This document shows, in pieces, positions 15,990-24,849 of a stretch of DNA of 64,000 bases; position 1 is the stretch's first letter, and the number at the start of each line of letters is the position of its first letter. A program made the position numbers and the translations under genes. Origin of the DNA: Parvibaculum sp041688015 (GTDB lineage Bacteria; Pseudomonadota; Alphaproteobacteria; Parvibaculales; Parvibaculaceae); contig JBDNIY010000012.1 in assembly GCA_041688015.1 (NCBI GenBank), positions 1 through 64,000 on the forward strand, in the 5' to 3' direction. Below the pieces are notes generated by a model. That model ran no database searches. It had not been told where the DNA came from and was given only the letters and a program-made list of their open reading frames with translations.

Positions 15990-16751
15990 ATGTCCCATCG
16001 CACCTTCACTTCAAATTTCCGCTTCGCCGCCCCCGCTTTGGCCCTTGGCCTAGCATTGGGAAGCCTTCTCGCCCCCGCTCTGGCCACCAAGGCCCACGCC
16101 GAAGACAACAACGCTCCTCACCGCAGTATGACGATTAGCGGCGCGGGAGAAGTGACCGCGCGCCCCGACATTGCCTATCTTGATTCCGGTGTGATTAGTG
16201 AAGGCAAGACCGCTGGTGCCGCGCTGGCTGAAAACACTAAGGCCATGAACGCCATCTTCGACGGCCTCACGGCCATGCAGATCGCCAAAGACGACATCCG
16301 CACCTCGCAGTTTTCAGTGAGCCCCGTCTATACGCAGCCCCCGACCCGGCCCGACGGGACGCGCGAGCCGGCCACCATCCGCGCCTATCAGGTAACCAAT
16401 CAAGTGACGGTCACCGTGCGCAAGCTCGACAGCTTAGGTATCGTCCTCGACAAGCTGGTGACGCTCGGTTCCAATCGCCTCGACAGCATCCGCTTTGAAG
16501 TTGAAAACCCCGAACCCCTGCTCGACAAGGCCCGCGAAGCCGCCGTGCTTGACGCGCTGCGCAAGGCCAAGCTCTATGCCCATGCGTCCGGCGTGGCGCT
16601 GGGACCGGTCATCAATATTTCTGAAGGCGGCGGCTATCAGCAGCCGGTCTACATGAAAACCATGGCCATGCGCGACAGCGCGCCTGTACCCATCGCGGCT
16701 GGCACACAGCAGATATCAGCCAGCGTCTCCATGACCATCGGCATCGAATAA
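15990..16751 (+). CDS. Exported SIMPL-domain (DUF541) protein
   Basis: Periplasmic or outer-surface protein of 253 aa. A signal peptide runs to about residue 37 (hydrophobic ALGLALGSLLAPALA, cleavage after AHA). The mature part has the DUF541/SIMPL pattern: MTISGAGEVTARPDIAYL, then KTAGAALAENTKAMNAIFDG and the DIRTSQFSVSPVY block. The ATG at 15990 has a CAGGAG site at about 15975-15980; the frame upstream to 15804 overlaps the tRNA region and lacks family similarity. SIMPL proteins form oligomeric assemblies of unclear function, some linked to stress or signalling. A terminator follows. Confidence 0.88.
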   Translation: MSHRTFTSNFRFAAPALALGLALGSLLAPALATKAHAEDNNAPHRSMTISGAGEVTARPDIAYLDSGVISEGKTAGAALAENTKAMNAIFDGLTAMQIAKDDIRTSQFSVSPVYTQPPTRPDGTREPATIRAYQVTNQVTVTVRKLDSLGIVLDKLVTLGSNRLDSIRFEVENPEPLLDKAREAAVLDALRKAKLYAHASGVALGPVINISEGGGYQQPVYMKTMAMRDSAPVPIAAGTQQISASVSMTIGIE

Positions 16752-16764
16752 ACACTGCATACGG

Positions 16765-16806
16765 AGGGCTGCGATCGCACTCACCCAGCGCAATCGCAGC
16801 TCTTTT
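16765..16806 (+). terminator. Intrinsic terminator of the SIMPL gene
   Basis: AGGGCTGCGAT (16765-16775) pairs with ATCGCAGCTCT (16793-16803) with one G-U pair and is followed by TTT. It overlaps the stop region of the convergent RHH gene. Confidence 0.7.
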
Positions 16807-17182
16807 CGCAAGTCTTAGCCGAGCGCAGGCACCGGCATTCCGGCACACCCGCCGCGCAGACGGTGGCGAGATAATGGTCGAGCGCCGCCGCCATCAGCGA
16901 TTGCCGCGTCACCTGCAACTGCGCAGCGGCCACCCGCAAGCGAAAATGTTGAGCTTGGCTTAACCGCAAGGCAACCTTCACGCGCGCATCACGATCCGGT
17001 GTCGTTGGGGCAACAGGCCGAGGCTGCGGCGAAACAACCGCCACCTCCGGTTGCAACTGTGGCTGGGGCTGTGGCTGTGGCTGCCAGCGCCGCGCCAACA
17101 TCGCGCGATCCGCCGATGGTCCCGCCTCGCCCTTGCGCGCCAGAAGACTTCCCGTGATGGAAGCAAATTTGCGATCACTCAT
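16781..17182 (-). CDS. Ribbon-helix-helix protein, partner of ParA
   Basis: Protein of 133 aa. The N-terminal half is low-complexity with a Pro-Gln repeat (QPQPQPQPQLQPE). Residues about 66-105 (RVKVALRLSQAQHFRLRVAA then QLQVTRQSLMAAALDHYL) read as a ribbon-helix-helix DNA-binding fold, as in CopG/ParG/ParB-type centromere binders. The C-terminal 25 residues hold five cysteines (VPECRCLRSAKTCEKSCDC), which is unusual and could bind a metal. Its start overlaps the ParA stop (ATGA), so the pair is translationally coupled. A role as DNA-binding partner of the ParA is inferred from gene order and the fold. Confidence 0.7.
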   Translation of the reverse strand: MSDRKFASITGSLLARKGEAGPSADRAMLARRWQPQPQPQPQLQPEVAVVSPQPRPVAPTTPDRDARVKVALRLSQAQHFRLRVAAAQLQVTRQSLMAAALDHYLATVCAAGVPECRCLRSAKTCEKSCDCAG

Positions 17183-18231
17183 CGCGTTTTCTCCCCTGCC
17201 CGCGCGCTCATCGGCTCGCTACGCCGACGGCCAAACACAGGAAGTTGTTGACCTGACGCTTGCTGAACCGATGCTTGCGGCACAGGCTCTGCGGAGCGTG
17301 GGTGCAACGGAATAGGCGGCGGCGACCAAGCGGGCACGGGCGACAGACGCAAGCTGACCGGCACCTCGCGTAAATCGAACAAAGGATCAAAGTCAAATTC
17401 CACCGACGCGCCGCCTAGAATGGCCAAAGCTATGTCTTCGGGTTCGGGTTCGGGCTCAGGCTCCGGTATGACCTCGAGCTCTGGCATCGCGGCCACAAGT
17501 GTTGGTGCCTCTTCAGGCTCTTCCATTTTAGTCTGTACAAGGATCGATGAGAGCGCCTCAAGGTTTGTGGCCACGCGCGGCGCTTCAAGTGCAACGCTTG
17601 TCGTGCCCGCAAGGCGTGCGAGACGTCCCTCTATATAGGTCCAGAGATCGGCCACTTCGCGCGCCGACTTCGACTTGGCATCAATCTCACCAATGGTCTT
17701 GCCGTCGATCATGCTGGCGGCAAAATCAACGCGGTGATGCAACGTCACCGGCGCGACAGTGCCATGTTGCGACAGCGCAACCGCGCTTTCGCCCGTGATC
17801 CGCGCGCGCGCCGTCGCGGCGTTGATAACGAAGATCAGCGGTTTTACAAAATGCTCAACGATGTCGATGGTCGCGCCGATCGCACGCAAATCATGCGGGC
17901 TGGGACGCGCGGGGATCACAACAAGATCAGCATACGCCACAACGCTGGCAATCGACTGCGTGATGGCGGGCGGCGTGTCGATGACGACCAGCGCCACGCC
18001 CGCCGCGCGCAATTGCGCCAGACAATCACCGAGGTCCTCAATCGCCACATGCGCAAACACCGGCGTGTCCGACGCGCGCGCGTTCCACCAATCCGACAGC
18101 GAACCCTGCGGGTCGGTGTCGATCAAGACGACCGGCCAGGTGCCGCTCTTCTCAGCCTCCACCGCGAGGTGGCCTGACAAGGTTGTCTTGCCCGAGCCAC
18201 CTTTTTGCGACGCCAAAACCACGATCTGCAT
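17179..18231 (-). CDS. ParA/MinD-type partition ATPase with long C-terminal tail
   Basis: The first 210 residues are a ParA-family ATPase: deviant Walker A SQKGGSGKTT (residues 8-17), DTDPQGSLSDWW, switch II VVIDTPPAI. The N-terminal HTH of type Ia ParA is absent, so it is type Ib or a chromosomal orphan ParA. After about residue 215 comes a tail of roughly 135 residues rich in Pro and Glu, including an exact EP run encoded by a repeat, unlike standard ParA. It is followed by the overlapping RHH gene and preceded by short direct repeats at 18343-18375. No replication gene is nearby, so it may position a cell component rather than a plasmid; that is inference. Confidence 0.88.
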   Translation of the reverse strand: MQIVVLASQKGGSGKTTLSGHLAVEAEKSGTWPVVLIDTDPQGSLSDWWNARASDTPVFAHVAIEDLGDCLAQLRAAGVALVVIDTPPAITQSIASVVAYADLVVIPARPSPHDLRAIGATIDIVEHFVKPLIFVINAATARARITGESAVALSQHGTVAPVTLHHRVDFAASMIDGKTIGEIDAKSKSAREVADLWTYIEGRLARLAGTTSVALEAPRVATNLEALSSILVQTKMEEPEEAPTLVAAMPELEVIPEPEPEPEPEDIALAILGGASVEFDFDPLFDLREVPVSLRLSPVPAWSPPPIPLHPRSAEPVPQASVQQASGQQLPVFGRRRSEPMSARAGEKTR

Positions 18232-18342
18232 CTGTCCGTTCGCTCCGCCCGCGAGAGGTTTCCAATGGGGAATAAGATGGACCGGCGAGCTTTAAGGTTT
18301 GGGAAATAGAAATGTTCAAATTGTTAATATCGTCTGGATTTG

Positions 18343-18375
18343 ATCTCGAATGGACCTCGGATTGACCTCGGATTC
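18343..18375. repeat. Three 11-bp direct repeats upstream of parA (candidate partition/operator site)
   Basis: Units ATCTCGAATGG, ACCTCGGATTG and ACCTCGGATTC lie head to tail about 112 bases upstream of the parA start. RHH proteins of type Ib partition systems bind short direct repeats placed upstream of their operon, so this is a plausible centromere or operator; binding is inferred. Confidence 0.5.
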
Positions 18376-19341
18376 CGAGCTGTTTCCTGCAGGAATTCGA
18401 GCCTATTCATGCCGAGGCTGTAAGCCTTGGCGCAGGCGGGTTGTCCCCGCCGGGGGATAGGGGTGATTTGAGGGGATAAGGGGGAAGTCGCGGCGGATGT
18501 GGGGTGAGAAAAACTTATGCCCGTGGCTTTTGGGGTCGGTGAGGTGGGTTTTGGAGAGAAAGTTATGCCCGGATACTAAAGCCGAAGTTCAAGTTTTCGC
18601 ACAACACATGCACTATAGACATCAAATGATTCAAGGCTGAAATAGCCCCACAACAACAGCGCAGGCAAGAGTGTTTGAGAAAATAAATTCTGCATACTGA
18701 TATATATGAAGAAATAATTGAAAGAGGAAAGCATGAGGAGATGAGGGAAGGATGTGGGCGTGGCGATCCTTCGAGACGAGCCTTCGGCTCTCCTTGAGGC
18801 ATGAGGACGCTGGGTGAGGTGAGGGAAGTAAAGGTGGATGGCCCGCCTCCTTGAATCAAAGGTGGGCAGGGGCATGACGGGGTTTCGTTTAAAGGACTGC
18901 ATTCCCTCATGTGTCATCACCCGGCTTGACCGGCTGATCCATCTTTGATGCGTGGAGAAAGGTGAATGCCCCGATCAAGTCGGGGCATGACAGATTGATG
19001 GGTGGCTGTTCTGGCACGTCGCTCAATCCCATTTCTGCTGTCACCCCGGCCTTATGCCGGGATCCAGAACGAGAGACACGGAGCGTGTGGCTTCTGGACC
19101 CCGGCACAAGGCCGGGGTGACAGTGCACAACAAAGCCGCTCACCCTACCCTCTCCCTCTCCCTCTCCCTCTCCCTCTCCCTCTCCCTCTTGCACGTAGGC
19201 GCAAACGGAAAGAGGGGAAGAGGAAAAGATGCCGGGGCTGGGCTTGTGGGGGTGACCCTTCGAGACGAGCCTGCAACTCTCCCCAAGATGAGAGCGGCGG
19301 GAAAAGTTGCACCCCTTATGCGATCACCCGGCTTACCCGGT
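18376..19341. other. Repeat-rich intergenic region
   Basis: About 970 bases without a convincing gene. It holds a REP-type palindrome at 18766-18807 (CCTTCGAGACGAGCC ... CATGAGGA), pieces of the CCCGGCTTGACCGG family (18918-18945, 18968-18992), a facing pair GTCACCCCGGCCTT ... AAGGCCGGGGTGAC (19038-19125), a hexamer tract at 19148-19189, and another REP half at 19255-19285. Short open frames here are made of repeat translations and are not reported as genes. Confidence 0.7.
19148..19189. repeat. Hexanucleotide microsatellite (CCCTCT)7
   Basis: Seven perfect tandem copies of CCCTCT run without interruption. The tract lies in repeat-rich intergenic DNA downstream of the methyltransferase gene. 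Copy number could vary by slippage. Confidence 0.97.
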
Positions 19342-19965
19342 TTATTTTCTCACAACGAGGATCATGGATTTGGCAAATGAGAGAATACGTCCGACGCGGT
19401 AAAATTCAATGGCTTTGAAGCCCGTTTCCTCAAGCAGAAGAGTCAGGGTTTTGCGCGACCAGAACTTGATGTGCCCATGGTCCCAGAGCGCCGTCAGATG
19501 GTCGTCCCATTTTCCAGCGACAGCGAGAGCAAGGTTCTTAAGATAGCCGTGATAGGGCGTCGATATGATGGCGACCCCCCCCGGCTCCAGAAGCGAATAC
19601 AAGGTCTTCGCGTAATCGCGAGGCGCATATACATGCTCGACAACTTCCAGACTTAATACGACGGGGTACTGACCAAAATCACCGGCAAGATCGTCATAAG
19701 CGGACGCCAGTTCAAAGCGAAGGTCGGGGTAGTTTTCTTTTGCAATGGCGATGCCCTCAGACGACGCATCGACCCCCATCGCGTCCATTCCTTTTTCAAC
19801 AAGAAATGCCGTCGTGCTACCGTTCCCGCACCCGAAGTCAAAAACCCTCTTCTTTCCTTCTCGAGCAATGACATCCATCACTGTCGGAAGAAGATAGGAA
19901 TGATGTGATCCCAACCCGGACTGGTTCCAGTGATACCCATGCGCGGTCTTTACTTCCATTGACAT
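19342..19965 (-). CDS. Class I SAM-dependent methyltransferase (UbiG-like)
   Basis: Protein of 207 aa with motif I VFDFGCGNGSTTAFL, an acidic residue after the second strand (GVDASSEGI), motif II region PVVLSLEVVEHVYAP and post-motif YSLLEPGGVAIISTPYHGYLK. The HYxxNQSGLGSHHSYL start and the SLEVVEHV block resemble UbiG-like or glycan/lipid methyltransferases. The substrate is unknown. It stands alone, flanked by repeat-rich DNA on both sides, which suits a horizontally moving or peripheral gene. A start at 19959 (second Met) is also possible. Confidence 0.85.
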   Translation of the reverse strand: MSMEVKTAHGYHWNQSGLGSHHSYLLPTVMDVIAREGKKRVFDFGCGNGSTTAFLVEKGMDAMGVDASSEGIAIAKENYPDLRFELASAYDDLAGDFGQYPVVLSLEVVEHVYAPRDYAKTLYSLLEPGGVAIISTPYHGYLKNLALAVAGKWDDHLTALWDHGHIKFWSRKTLTLLLEETGFKAIEFYRVGRILSFAKSMILVVRK

Positions 19966-20256
19966 TCCTCAAATATCGCCACCCCATTCACCCAGGGCCA
20001 GTTCATCAGATTTCGATGAACCACACTGTTAAGATAGCCACAGCTTTCTACGGCAGTACAGACGCACATCATCCATCATCCAGACACAGACACAGACACA
20101 GACACAATGAACAACCACTGCGGTATCCACTTTCGCCACGCTACGCCGATTTTTGTCCGTTAAGGAATGAATAATTCAAGTCGGGACAGAACCTGCTCTT
20201 CTCTTAAGCATTATCGTCGAGGCCATCCACGAAAATATTTCAAGAAACTAAAATAT
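19966..20256. other. Intergenic stretch with a short hexamer repeat
   Basis: Four tandem AGACAC units occupy 20082-20105. No gene is supported in the rest, which is more AT-rich than the surroundings. Confidence 0.6.
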
Positions 20257-20286
20257 AAAAGCCCGGATCGTTTGATCCGGGCTTTT
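20257..20286. terminator. Strong bidirectional intrinsic terminator
   Basis: AAAAGCCCGGATC (20257-20269) pairs perfectly with GATCCGGGCTTTT (20274-20286) around a GTTT loop. T-runs follow on both strands. It lies about 115 bases beyond the rpoD stop and can end rpoD transcripts. Confidence 0.88.
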
Positions 20287-20304
20287 GTGTTTTTGCAAAG
20301 GGGG

Positions 20305-20395
20305 TGTCACCCCCACCCGGATCGCGAGAGCGATCCGACTTCCCCCCTCACATTGCGCGTAGGCGCAAAAAAATAAGGGGGGAGGGATAGAAAGA
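20305..20395 (-). repeat. Composite G-rich palindromic element, copy 1 (inverted orientation)
   Basis: On the minus strand it reads a CCTCCCCCC block, TTTTGCGCCTACGCGCAATG, a GGGGG block, a variable hairpin (CGGATCGC-4-GCGATCCG at 20318-20337) and GGGTGGGGGTG. The same layout with other hairpins occurs at 26846-27066, 27404-27530 and 56480-56640. Confidence 0.8.
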
Positions 20396-20401
20396 CGACA
20401 A

Positions 20402-22390
20402 TTAATTATCGAGGAAGCTGCGGAGTTTCCGCGAGCGCGACGGGTGCTTCAGTTTGCGCAGCGCCTTGGCTTCGATCTGGCGGATACGTTCGCGCGTCAC
20501 CGAGAACTGCTGGCCGACTTCTTCCAGCGTGTGGTCCGTGTTCATGCCGATGCCAAAGCGCATACGCAGCACGCGCTCTTCGCGCGGCGTCAGCGAAGCG
20601 AGCACACGGGTTGTGGTTTCGCGCAGGTTCGACTGGATCGCCGCGTCGATGGGCAGGATCGCGTTTTTGTCTTCGATGAAGTCGCCCAGATGGCTGTCTT
20701 CTTCGTCGCCAATGGGCGTCTCAAGCGAGATCGGCTCTTTGGCGATCTTGAGGACCTTACGAACTTTTTCCAAAGGCATGCCGAGTTTTCCAGACAGCTC
20801 TTCTGGTGTCGGCTCGCGGCCAATTTCATGCAGCATCTGGCGCGAGGTGCGCACCAGTTTGTTGATCGTCTCGATCATATGCACCGGGATACGGATGGTG
20901 CGCGCCTGATCGGCAATCGAGCGCGTGATGGCCTGACGGATCCACCATGTCGCGTAAGTCGAGAACTTGTAGCCGCGACGATATTCAAATTTATCAACCG
21001 CTTTCATCAAGCCGATATTGCCTTCCTGAATGAGATCGAGGAACTGCAAACCACGGTTGGTATATTTCTTGGCAATCGAGATGACGAGACGAAGGTTTGC
21101 CTCGACCATTTCTTTCTTGGCGATGCGCGCCTCGCGCTCACCTTTTTGCACGCCCGAGACGATGCGGCGATACTCGCCGATGTCGAGGCCGGTTTCAGAC
21201 GACAGCGTTTGGATCTGGATGCGCAGGTCTTTGACCTGATCGCGCGCGTCCTTGGTAAAACTCGCCCAGCCCTTGCCCTTGAGGCGCGAGACGCGGCGCA
21301 CCCAATTGGGGTCGAGCTCTTCGCCATAGTATTGCTTGAGGAATTCTTCGCGCGCGATGCCATGGCTTTCGCCGATGCGCAGCAGACGCCCTTCCAAGCC
21401 CATCAGGCGCTTGGAAATCGCGTAAAGCTGTTCAACAAGGCTCTCAATACGATTGTTGTTGAGCGCCAAGCTTTTGACTTCATCGATGAGGTCAGCCGTC
21501 AGCTTTGCATATTTCTTTTCGTTGGCATCAGCGCCGTCTTCGCCCTTCAGCGCGGCTTCGACACGGCCGTCCTGCAGCTTACGGAGCTTTTTATAGTCAT
21601 TGGCGATCTTGTCGAAGATTTCGAGAACCTGCGGCTTCAGCTCCGCTTCCATCGTGGCCAGCGACATGGAGCTATCGCTCTCTTCGCCGTCGTCATCGAC
21701 TTCTTCTTCTTCAGGTTCGACGCGCGGCGGCGCTTCGCCGTTCAGCGCGGCCTGAGAATGGTCAACTTTCTTGGCGTCGGGGCCGGCAAAAGTGGCATCC
21801 AGATCGATAATATCGCGCAGAAGAATTTTACCTTCGAGCAATTCATCGCGCCAGATAATGATGGCCTGAAACGTCAGCGGGCTTTCACAGAGGCCCGCGA
21901 TCATGGTTTCGCGGCCTGCCTCAATGCGTTTAGCAATGGCGATTTCGCCTTCGCGCGACAGCAACTCAACCGACCCCATTTCACGCAAATACATGCGGAC
22001 AGGATCGTCGGTGCGATCAAGCGCAGTGGACGACTGGCCTGTGAGGGTGACTGACTTGGACTGCGATGCACCCTCGGCTTCTAGATCAGTGCCATTGGAT
22101 GTTTTTTCTTCGTCGTCGCCGTCGTCGTCTTCGCCTTCGCCTTCGTCGTTATCGACCACATTGATGCCGAGTTCTGACAGCATGGACAGCGTGTCTTCTA
22201 TCTGTTCAGACGAAAATTCTTCGGACGGCAAAACCTTGTTCAACTCATCATAGGTGACAAAGCCGCGCGTCTTGGCCGCCTTAATCATCTTCTTGACGGC
22301 CGCGTCCGACATATCCAAAAGCGGACCATCGCTCGCCGCTTCCACTACCACTTCAGGGGCCTCTGTCTGTTCTGCCGTCTTTGTCGCCAT
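20402..22390 (-). CDS. rpoD: RNA polymerase primary sigma factor (sigma-70)
   Basis: Housekeeping sigma factor, 662 aa from the ATG at 22390. An N-terminal region 1.1 is followed by an acidic low-complexity run (DNDEGEGEDDDGDDEEK). Region 1.2 (DDPVRMYLREMGSVELLSRE), the large non-conserved spacer, region 2 (LRLVISIAKKYTNRGLQFLD, then the -10 recognition helix YKFSTYATWWIRQAITRS), region 3 and region 4.2 (TLEEVGQQFSVTRERIRQIE) are all present. It follows dnaG on the same strand with a 242-base gap, the usual dnaG-rpoD order. The upstream extension to 22426 is not needed. Confidence 0.97.
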   Translation of the reverse strand: MATKTAEQTEAPEVVVEAASDGPLLDMSDAAVKKMIKAAKTRGFVTYDELNKVLPSEEFSSEQIEDTLSMLSELGINVVDNDEGEGEDDDGDDEEKTSNGTDLEAEGASQSKSVTLTGQSSTALDRTDDPVRMYLREMGSVELLSREGEIAIAKRIEAGRETMIAGLCESPLTFQAIIIWRDELLEGKILLRDIIDLDATFAGPDAKKVDHSQAALNGEAPPRVEPEEEEVDDDGEESDSSMSLATMEAELKPQVLEIFDKIANDYKKLRKLQDGRVEAALKGEDGADANEKKYAKLTADLIDEVKSLALNNNRIESLVEQLYAISKRLMGLEGRLLRIGESHGIAREEFLKQYYGEELDPNWVRRVSRLKGKGWASFTKDARDQVKDLRIQIQTLSSETGLDIGEYRRIVSGVQKGEREARIAKKEMVEANLRLVISIAKKYTNRGLQFLDLIQEGNIGLMKAVDKFEYRRGYKFSTYATWWIRQAITRSIADQARTIRIPVHMIETINKLVRTSRQMLHEIGREPTPEELSGKLGMPLEKVRKVLKIAKEPISLETPIGDEEDSHLGDFIEDKNAILPIDAAIQSNLRETTTRVLASLTPREERVLRMRFGIGMNTDHTLEEVGQQFSVTRERIRQIEAKALRKLKHPSRSRKLRSFLDN

Positions 22391-22632
22391 AGAGAGGCAC
22401 TCCGTCTGAATACTGAGACAGGTCACATATGAAATGCGCCAGTCCGAATTTCAAAGTTTGAATCCTGCGACATAGACGTCGCACCGACCAAACACACATA
22501 ACCGCATCAGCGTCCGGTCTCTCCGGTCGCCGCCCCGCGGTTCACATCATCTTATCTCGTTCAGGTCCCCAACTCGCTCCGTCACCTGACATATCGCCTT
22601 GGCCGTCTTGGCCGCCTCGTCTCGGCCCGTCG

Positions 22633-24552
22633 CTATCTCGTCTCGTCACCCAGTTCCGACCCAGATAGCGAAATAAGATCTGGTCGCTCGCTTTGCATTT
22701 CCCGTTTCAGGTCTTGCATCCGCGCCCAGTTCTCTTCGCTCATCTCATCGGCCAATGCCCGCTCGGCAGCACGAAATTCGGCTTCCAGCGACACGCTTTT
22801 GCGATGGCGCGACAGCATCTGAAGAAAGCCCGCTTCGGCCTCATCCAGAGACGCAGCCACCAACGCGAACCGGTCACTTTGAACCGCCGCCCCGTCTGCC
22901 AGACGCTGTGCTATATCTGCCAAATCCCTATAAACCAAATGGTCCATCAGCATCGCCCTTTCAAGAGGCGCATGAAGGGCCGCTATATCTATGATTTCAT
23001 TGCGTAATCTGTCAAGTGTCGCAGTTTTGATGGTCAACCGCGAAATTTCCTCGCAATAGGTCTCCAAAAGGGCCGGATGGTTGAGGAGGACCGTCAGGAT
23101 GACCTCCTCCATCTTTTGGGCCGCCCCGGCATCGCTGCGGGCAAGGGCTGAACGGCGCAACTCCGGTGTCACCGGCTGGAGGCGCGGGTCAAACCGCTGG
23201 CCGGGCTTCCAGGGCTGACGCCGGAAACCACCAGCGCCACGCGAGGAAAACGCCCCGCGCGCGCCTTGCCGTGCCCCAAACAACCGCTGGATACGCCCGC
23301 GTAGGTCCTGCCCATAATAGCCTTTGACCTTGGGGTCAGCGATCTGGCTGATCACCTCCTCGATACGGGCCTCCAACGCGGCACGGCGCTCTGGCGTGTC
23401 CCAGACACCGGCGGCATATTCTTTTTCCCAGACCATATCGGCGAGCGGCCGGGCCGCATCCAGCACCTCGCGCATGGCATCGCCACCCTGCTCGCGCACC
23501 AGATCATCGGGGTCTTGGCCTTCTGGCAGCAGCGCAAACCGCAAGCTGTGGCCGGGTTTGAGCAGCGGTAGCACACGCTCGACGGCGCGAAACGCCGCCT
23601 TGAGCCCGGCCCGGTCGCCGTCAAAACAAAGGATGGGCTCGGGTGCCATGCGCCACATCAAGCCGATCTGGTCTTCGGTCAATGCGGTGCCAAGCGGGGC
23701 CACCGCATTGTCGATGCCACCCTGCGCCAGGCCAATCACATCCATATAGCCTTCGACCGCGATCACCGTGCCGCCGTCATAAGCGGGCTTGCGGGCTTGA
23801 TGGAGGTTGTAGAGACCGCGGCCTTTGTGAAAGAGCGGCGTCTCAGGCGAGTTGAGATATTTGGCTTTCTGTTCGGCGTCGAGCGCGCGCCCGCCAAAGG
23901 CGATGACGCGGCCGCGCGCATCGCAGATGGGAAACATCAGCCGATTGCGAAACCGATCATAGGGGTCGGGAATGTCGTCGCCATGAATAATGAGACCAGC
24001 CTCGGCCATCTGCGCGACGGTGACGTCTTGGCCCTTGAGCCAATCCATAAGTTGCTTGCGGTCATGGCGATCGAGCCCCGGCGCATAGCCAAGGCCGAAG
24101 CGCTCAATCATCGCCGTCTTCAGCCCACGGCGCTCCAGATAGAGCCGGGCTTCGGCACCGGCACCACTTTTCAGCTTGTCGCGGAAAAACCGCGCCGCCA
24201 TTTCCATGACATCAATGAGGGTCGCGGCTTCGCGCTCGCGCTCAACATGATGCGGGTCGCGCTGCGGCATTTCCATGCCCGCCTCGCCCGCGAGCTGCTC
24301 GACGGCTTCCAGAAACGACAGGTTTTCGGTCTTTTCCAGAAACTTGATGACATCGCCATGTTCGCCCGACGAAAAACAATGCCAGAACTGCTTGTCATCA
24401 TTGACGGTGAAACTGGGCGATTTTTCATTGTTGAACGGCGACAGCCCGACAAACTCACGCCCCCGCCGGATGAGCTTGACCTTGCGCCCAACGACATCAG
24501 AGACGCGAATTCGCGCCTTCAACTCATCGAGAAAGGACTTTGGGAAGCTCAT
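22633..24552 (-). CDS. dnaG: DNA primase with a degenerate zinc finger
   Basis: Makes RNA primers at the replication fork. The 639-aa protein has the N-terminal CHC2-type domain, the TOPRIM core (VIAVEGYMDVIGLAQGG with the catalytic Glu, and ILCFDGDRAG for the DxD motif) and a C-terminal helicase-binding domain. In the zinc finger the usual CPFH reads SPFN and the usual HCFGCG reads HCFSSG, so three of the four zinc ligands are replaced. I recall the same change in some Rhizobiales primases, so it is probably a lineage trait rather than damage. It lies upstream of rpoD on the same strand. Confidence 0.96.
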   Translation of the reverse strand: MSFPKSFLDELKARIRVSDVVGRKVKLIRRGREFVGLSPFNNEKSPSFTVNDDKQFWHCFSSGEHGDVIKFLEKTENLSFLEAVEQLAGEAGMEMPQRDPHHVEREREAATLIDVMEMAARFFRDKLKSGAGAEARLYLERRGLKTAMIERFGLGYAPGLDRHDRKQLMDWLKGQDVTVAQMAEAGLIIHGDDIPDPYDRFRNRLMFPICDARGRVIAFGGRALDAEQKAKYLNSPETPLFHKGRGLYNLHQARKPAYDGGTVIAVEGYMDVIGLAQGGIDNAVAPLGTALTEDQIGLMWRMAPEPILCFDGDRAGLKAAFRAVERVLPLLKPGHSLRFALLPEGQDPDDLVREQGGDAMREVLDAARPLADMVWEKEYAAGVWDTPERRAALEARIEEVISQIADPKVKGYYGQDLRGRIQRLFGARQGARGAFSSRGAGGFRRQPWKPGQRFDPRLQPVTPELRRSALARSDAGAAQKMEEVILTVLLNHPALLETYCEEISRLTIKTATLDRLRNEIIDIAALHAPLERAMLMDHLVYRDLADIAQRLADGAAVQSDRFALVAASLDEAEAGFLQMLSRHRKSVSLEAEFRAAERALADEMSEENWARMQDLKREMQSERPDLISLSGSELGDETR

Positions 24553-24849
24553 CTGTCACACGCTAGGGTGAGGAGGTTGCCCATTGTCGCATTAGCGCCG
24601 CCAGATTGCGAGACCAGCATGATGGCGGGCTGTGGAAAACTTCACGCCGTGTAAAAGGCAAGTCTGGGGTGTATTTTGGCGTTGGGGCGGGTTTGGTTCA
24701 GCTATTACACATACGTACTACACACGCCGTCATGCCTCGGCTTGACCGGGGCATCCATAGCGGCGGTTGAGGCCGTCAAGGTGGATCACCCGCCCCCTTT
24801 CATTCAAAGGTGGGCCGGGTGATGACGGAATAGAGGTGGGGTAAACGCC
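24553..24849. repeat. Intergenic region with a CCGGCTTGACCGGG-type palindrome pair
   Basis: At about 24728-24836, GTCATGCCTCGGCTTGACCG and a facing GGTGGGCCGGGTGATGAC half form a REP-like structure of the same family seen at 18918, 31515 and 40101. No gene is seen. Confidence 0.6.

Noticed and set aside
18563..18920. Minus-strand frames of about 115 codons after parA
   Set aside because: They run through REP palindromes, lack ribosome sites and show no protein-like conservation.
20082..20105. Short AGACAC repeats and clustered palindromes considered as a CRISPR array
   Set aside because: Units are 6 bases, contiguous without spacers; nowhere in the window do regularly spaced 25-40 base repeats occur.
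20444..22054. 536-codon plus-strand frame opposite rpoD
   Set aside because: It is the antisense shadow of rpoD; the low stop density comes from GC-rich codon bias.
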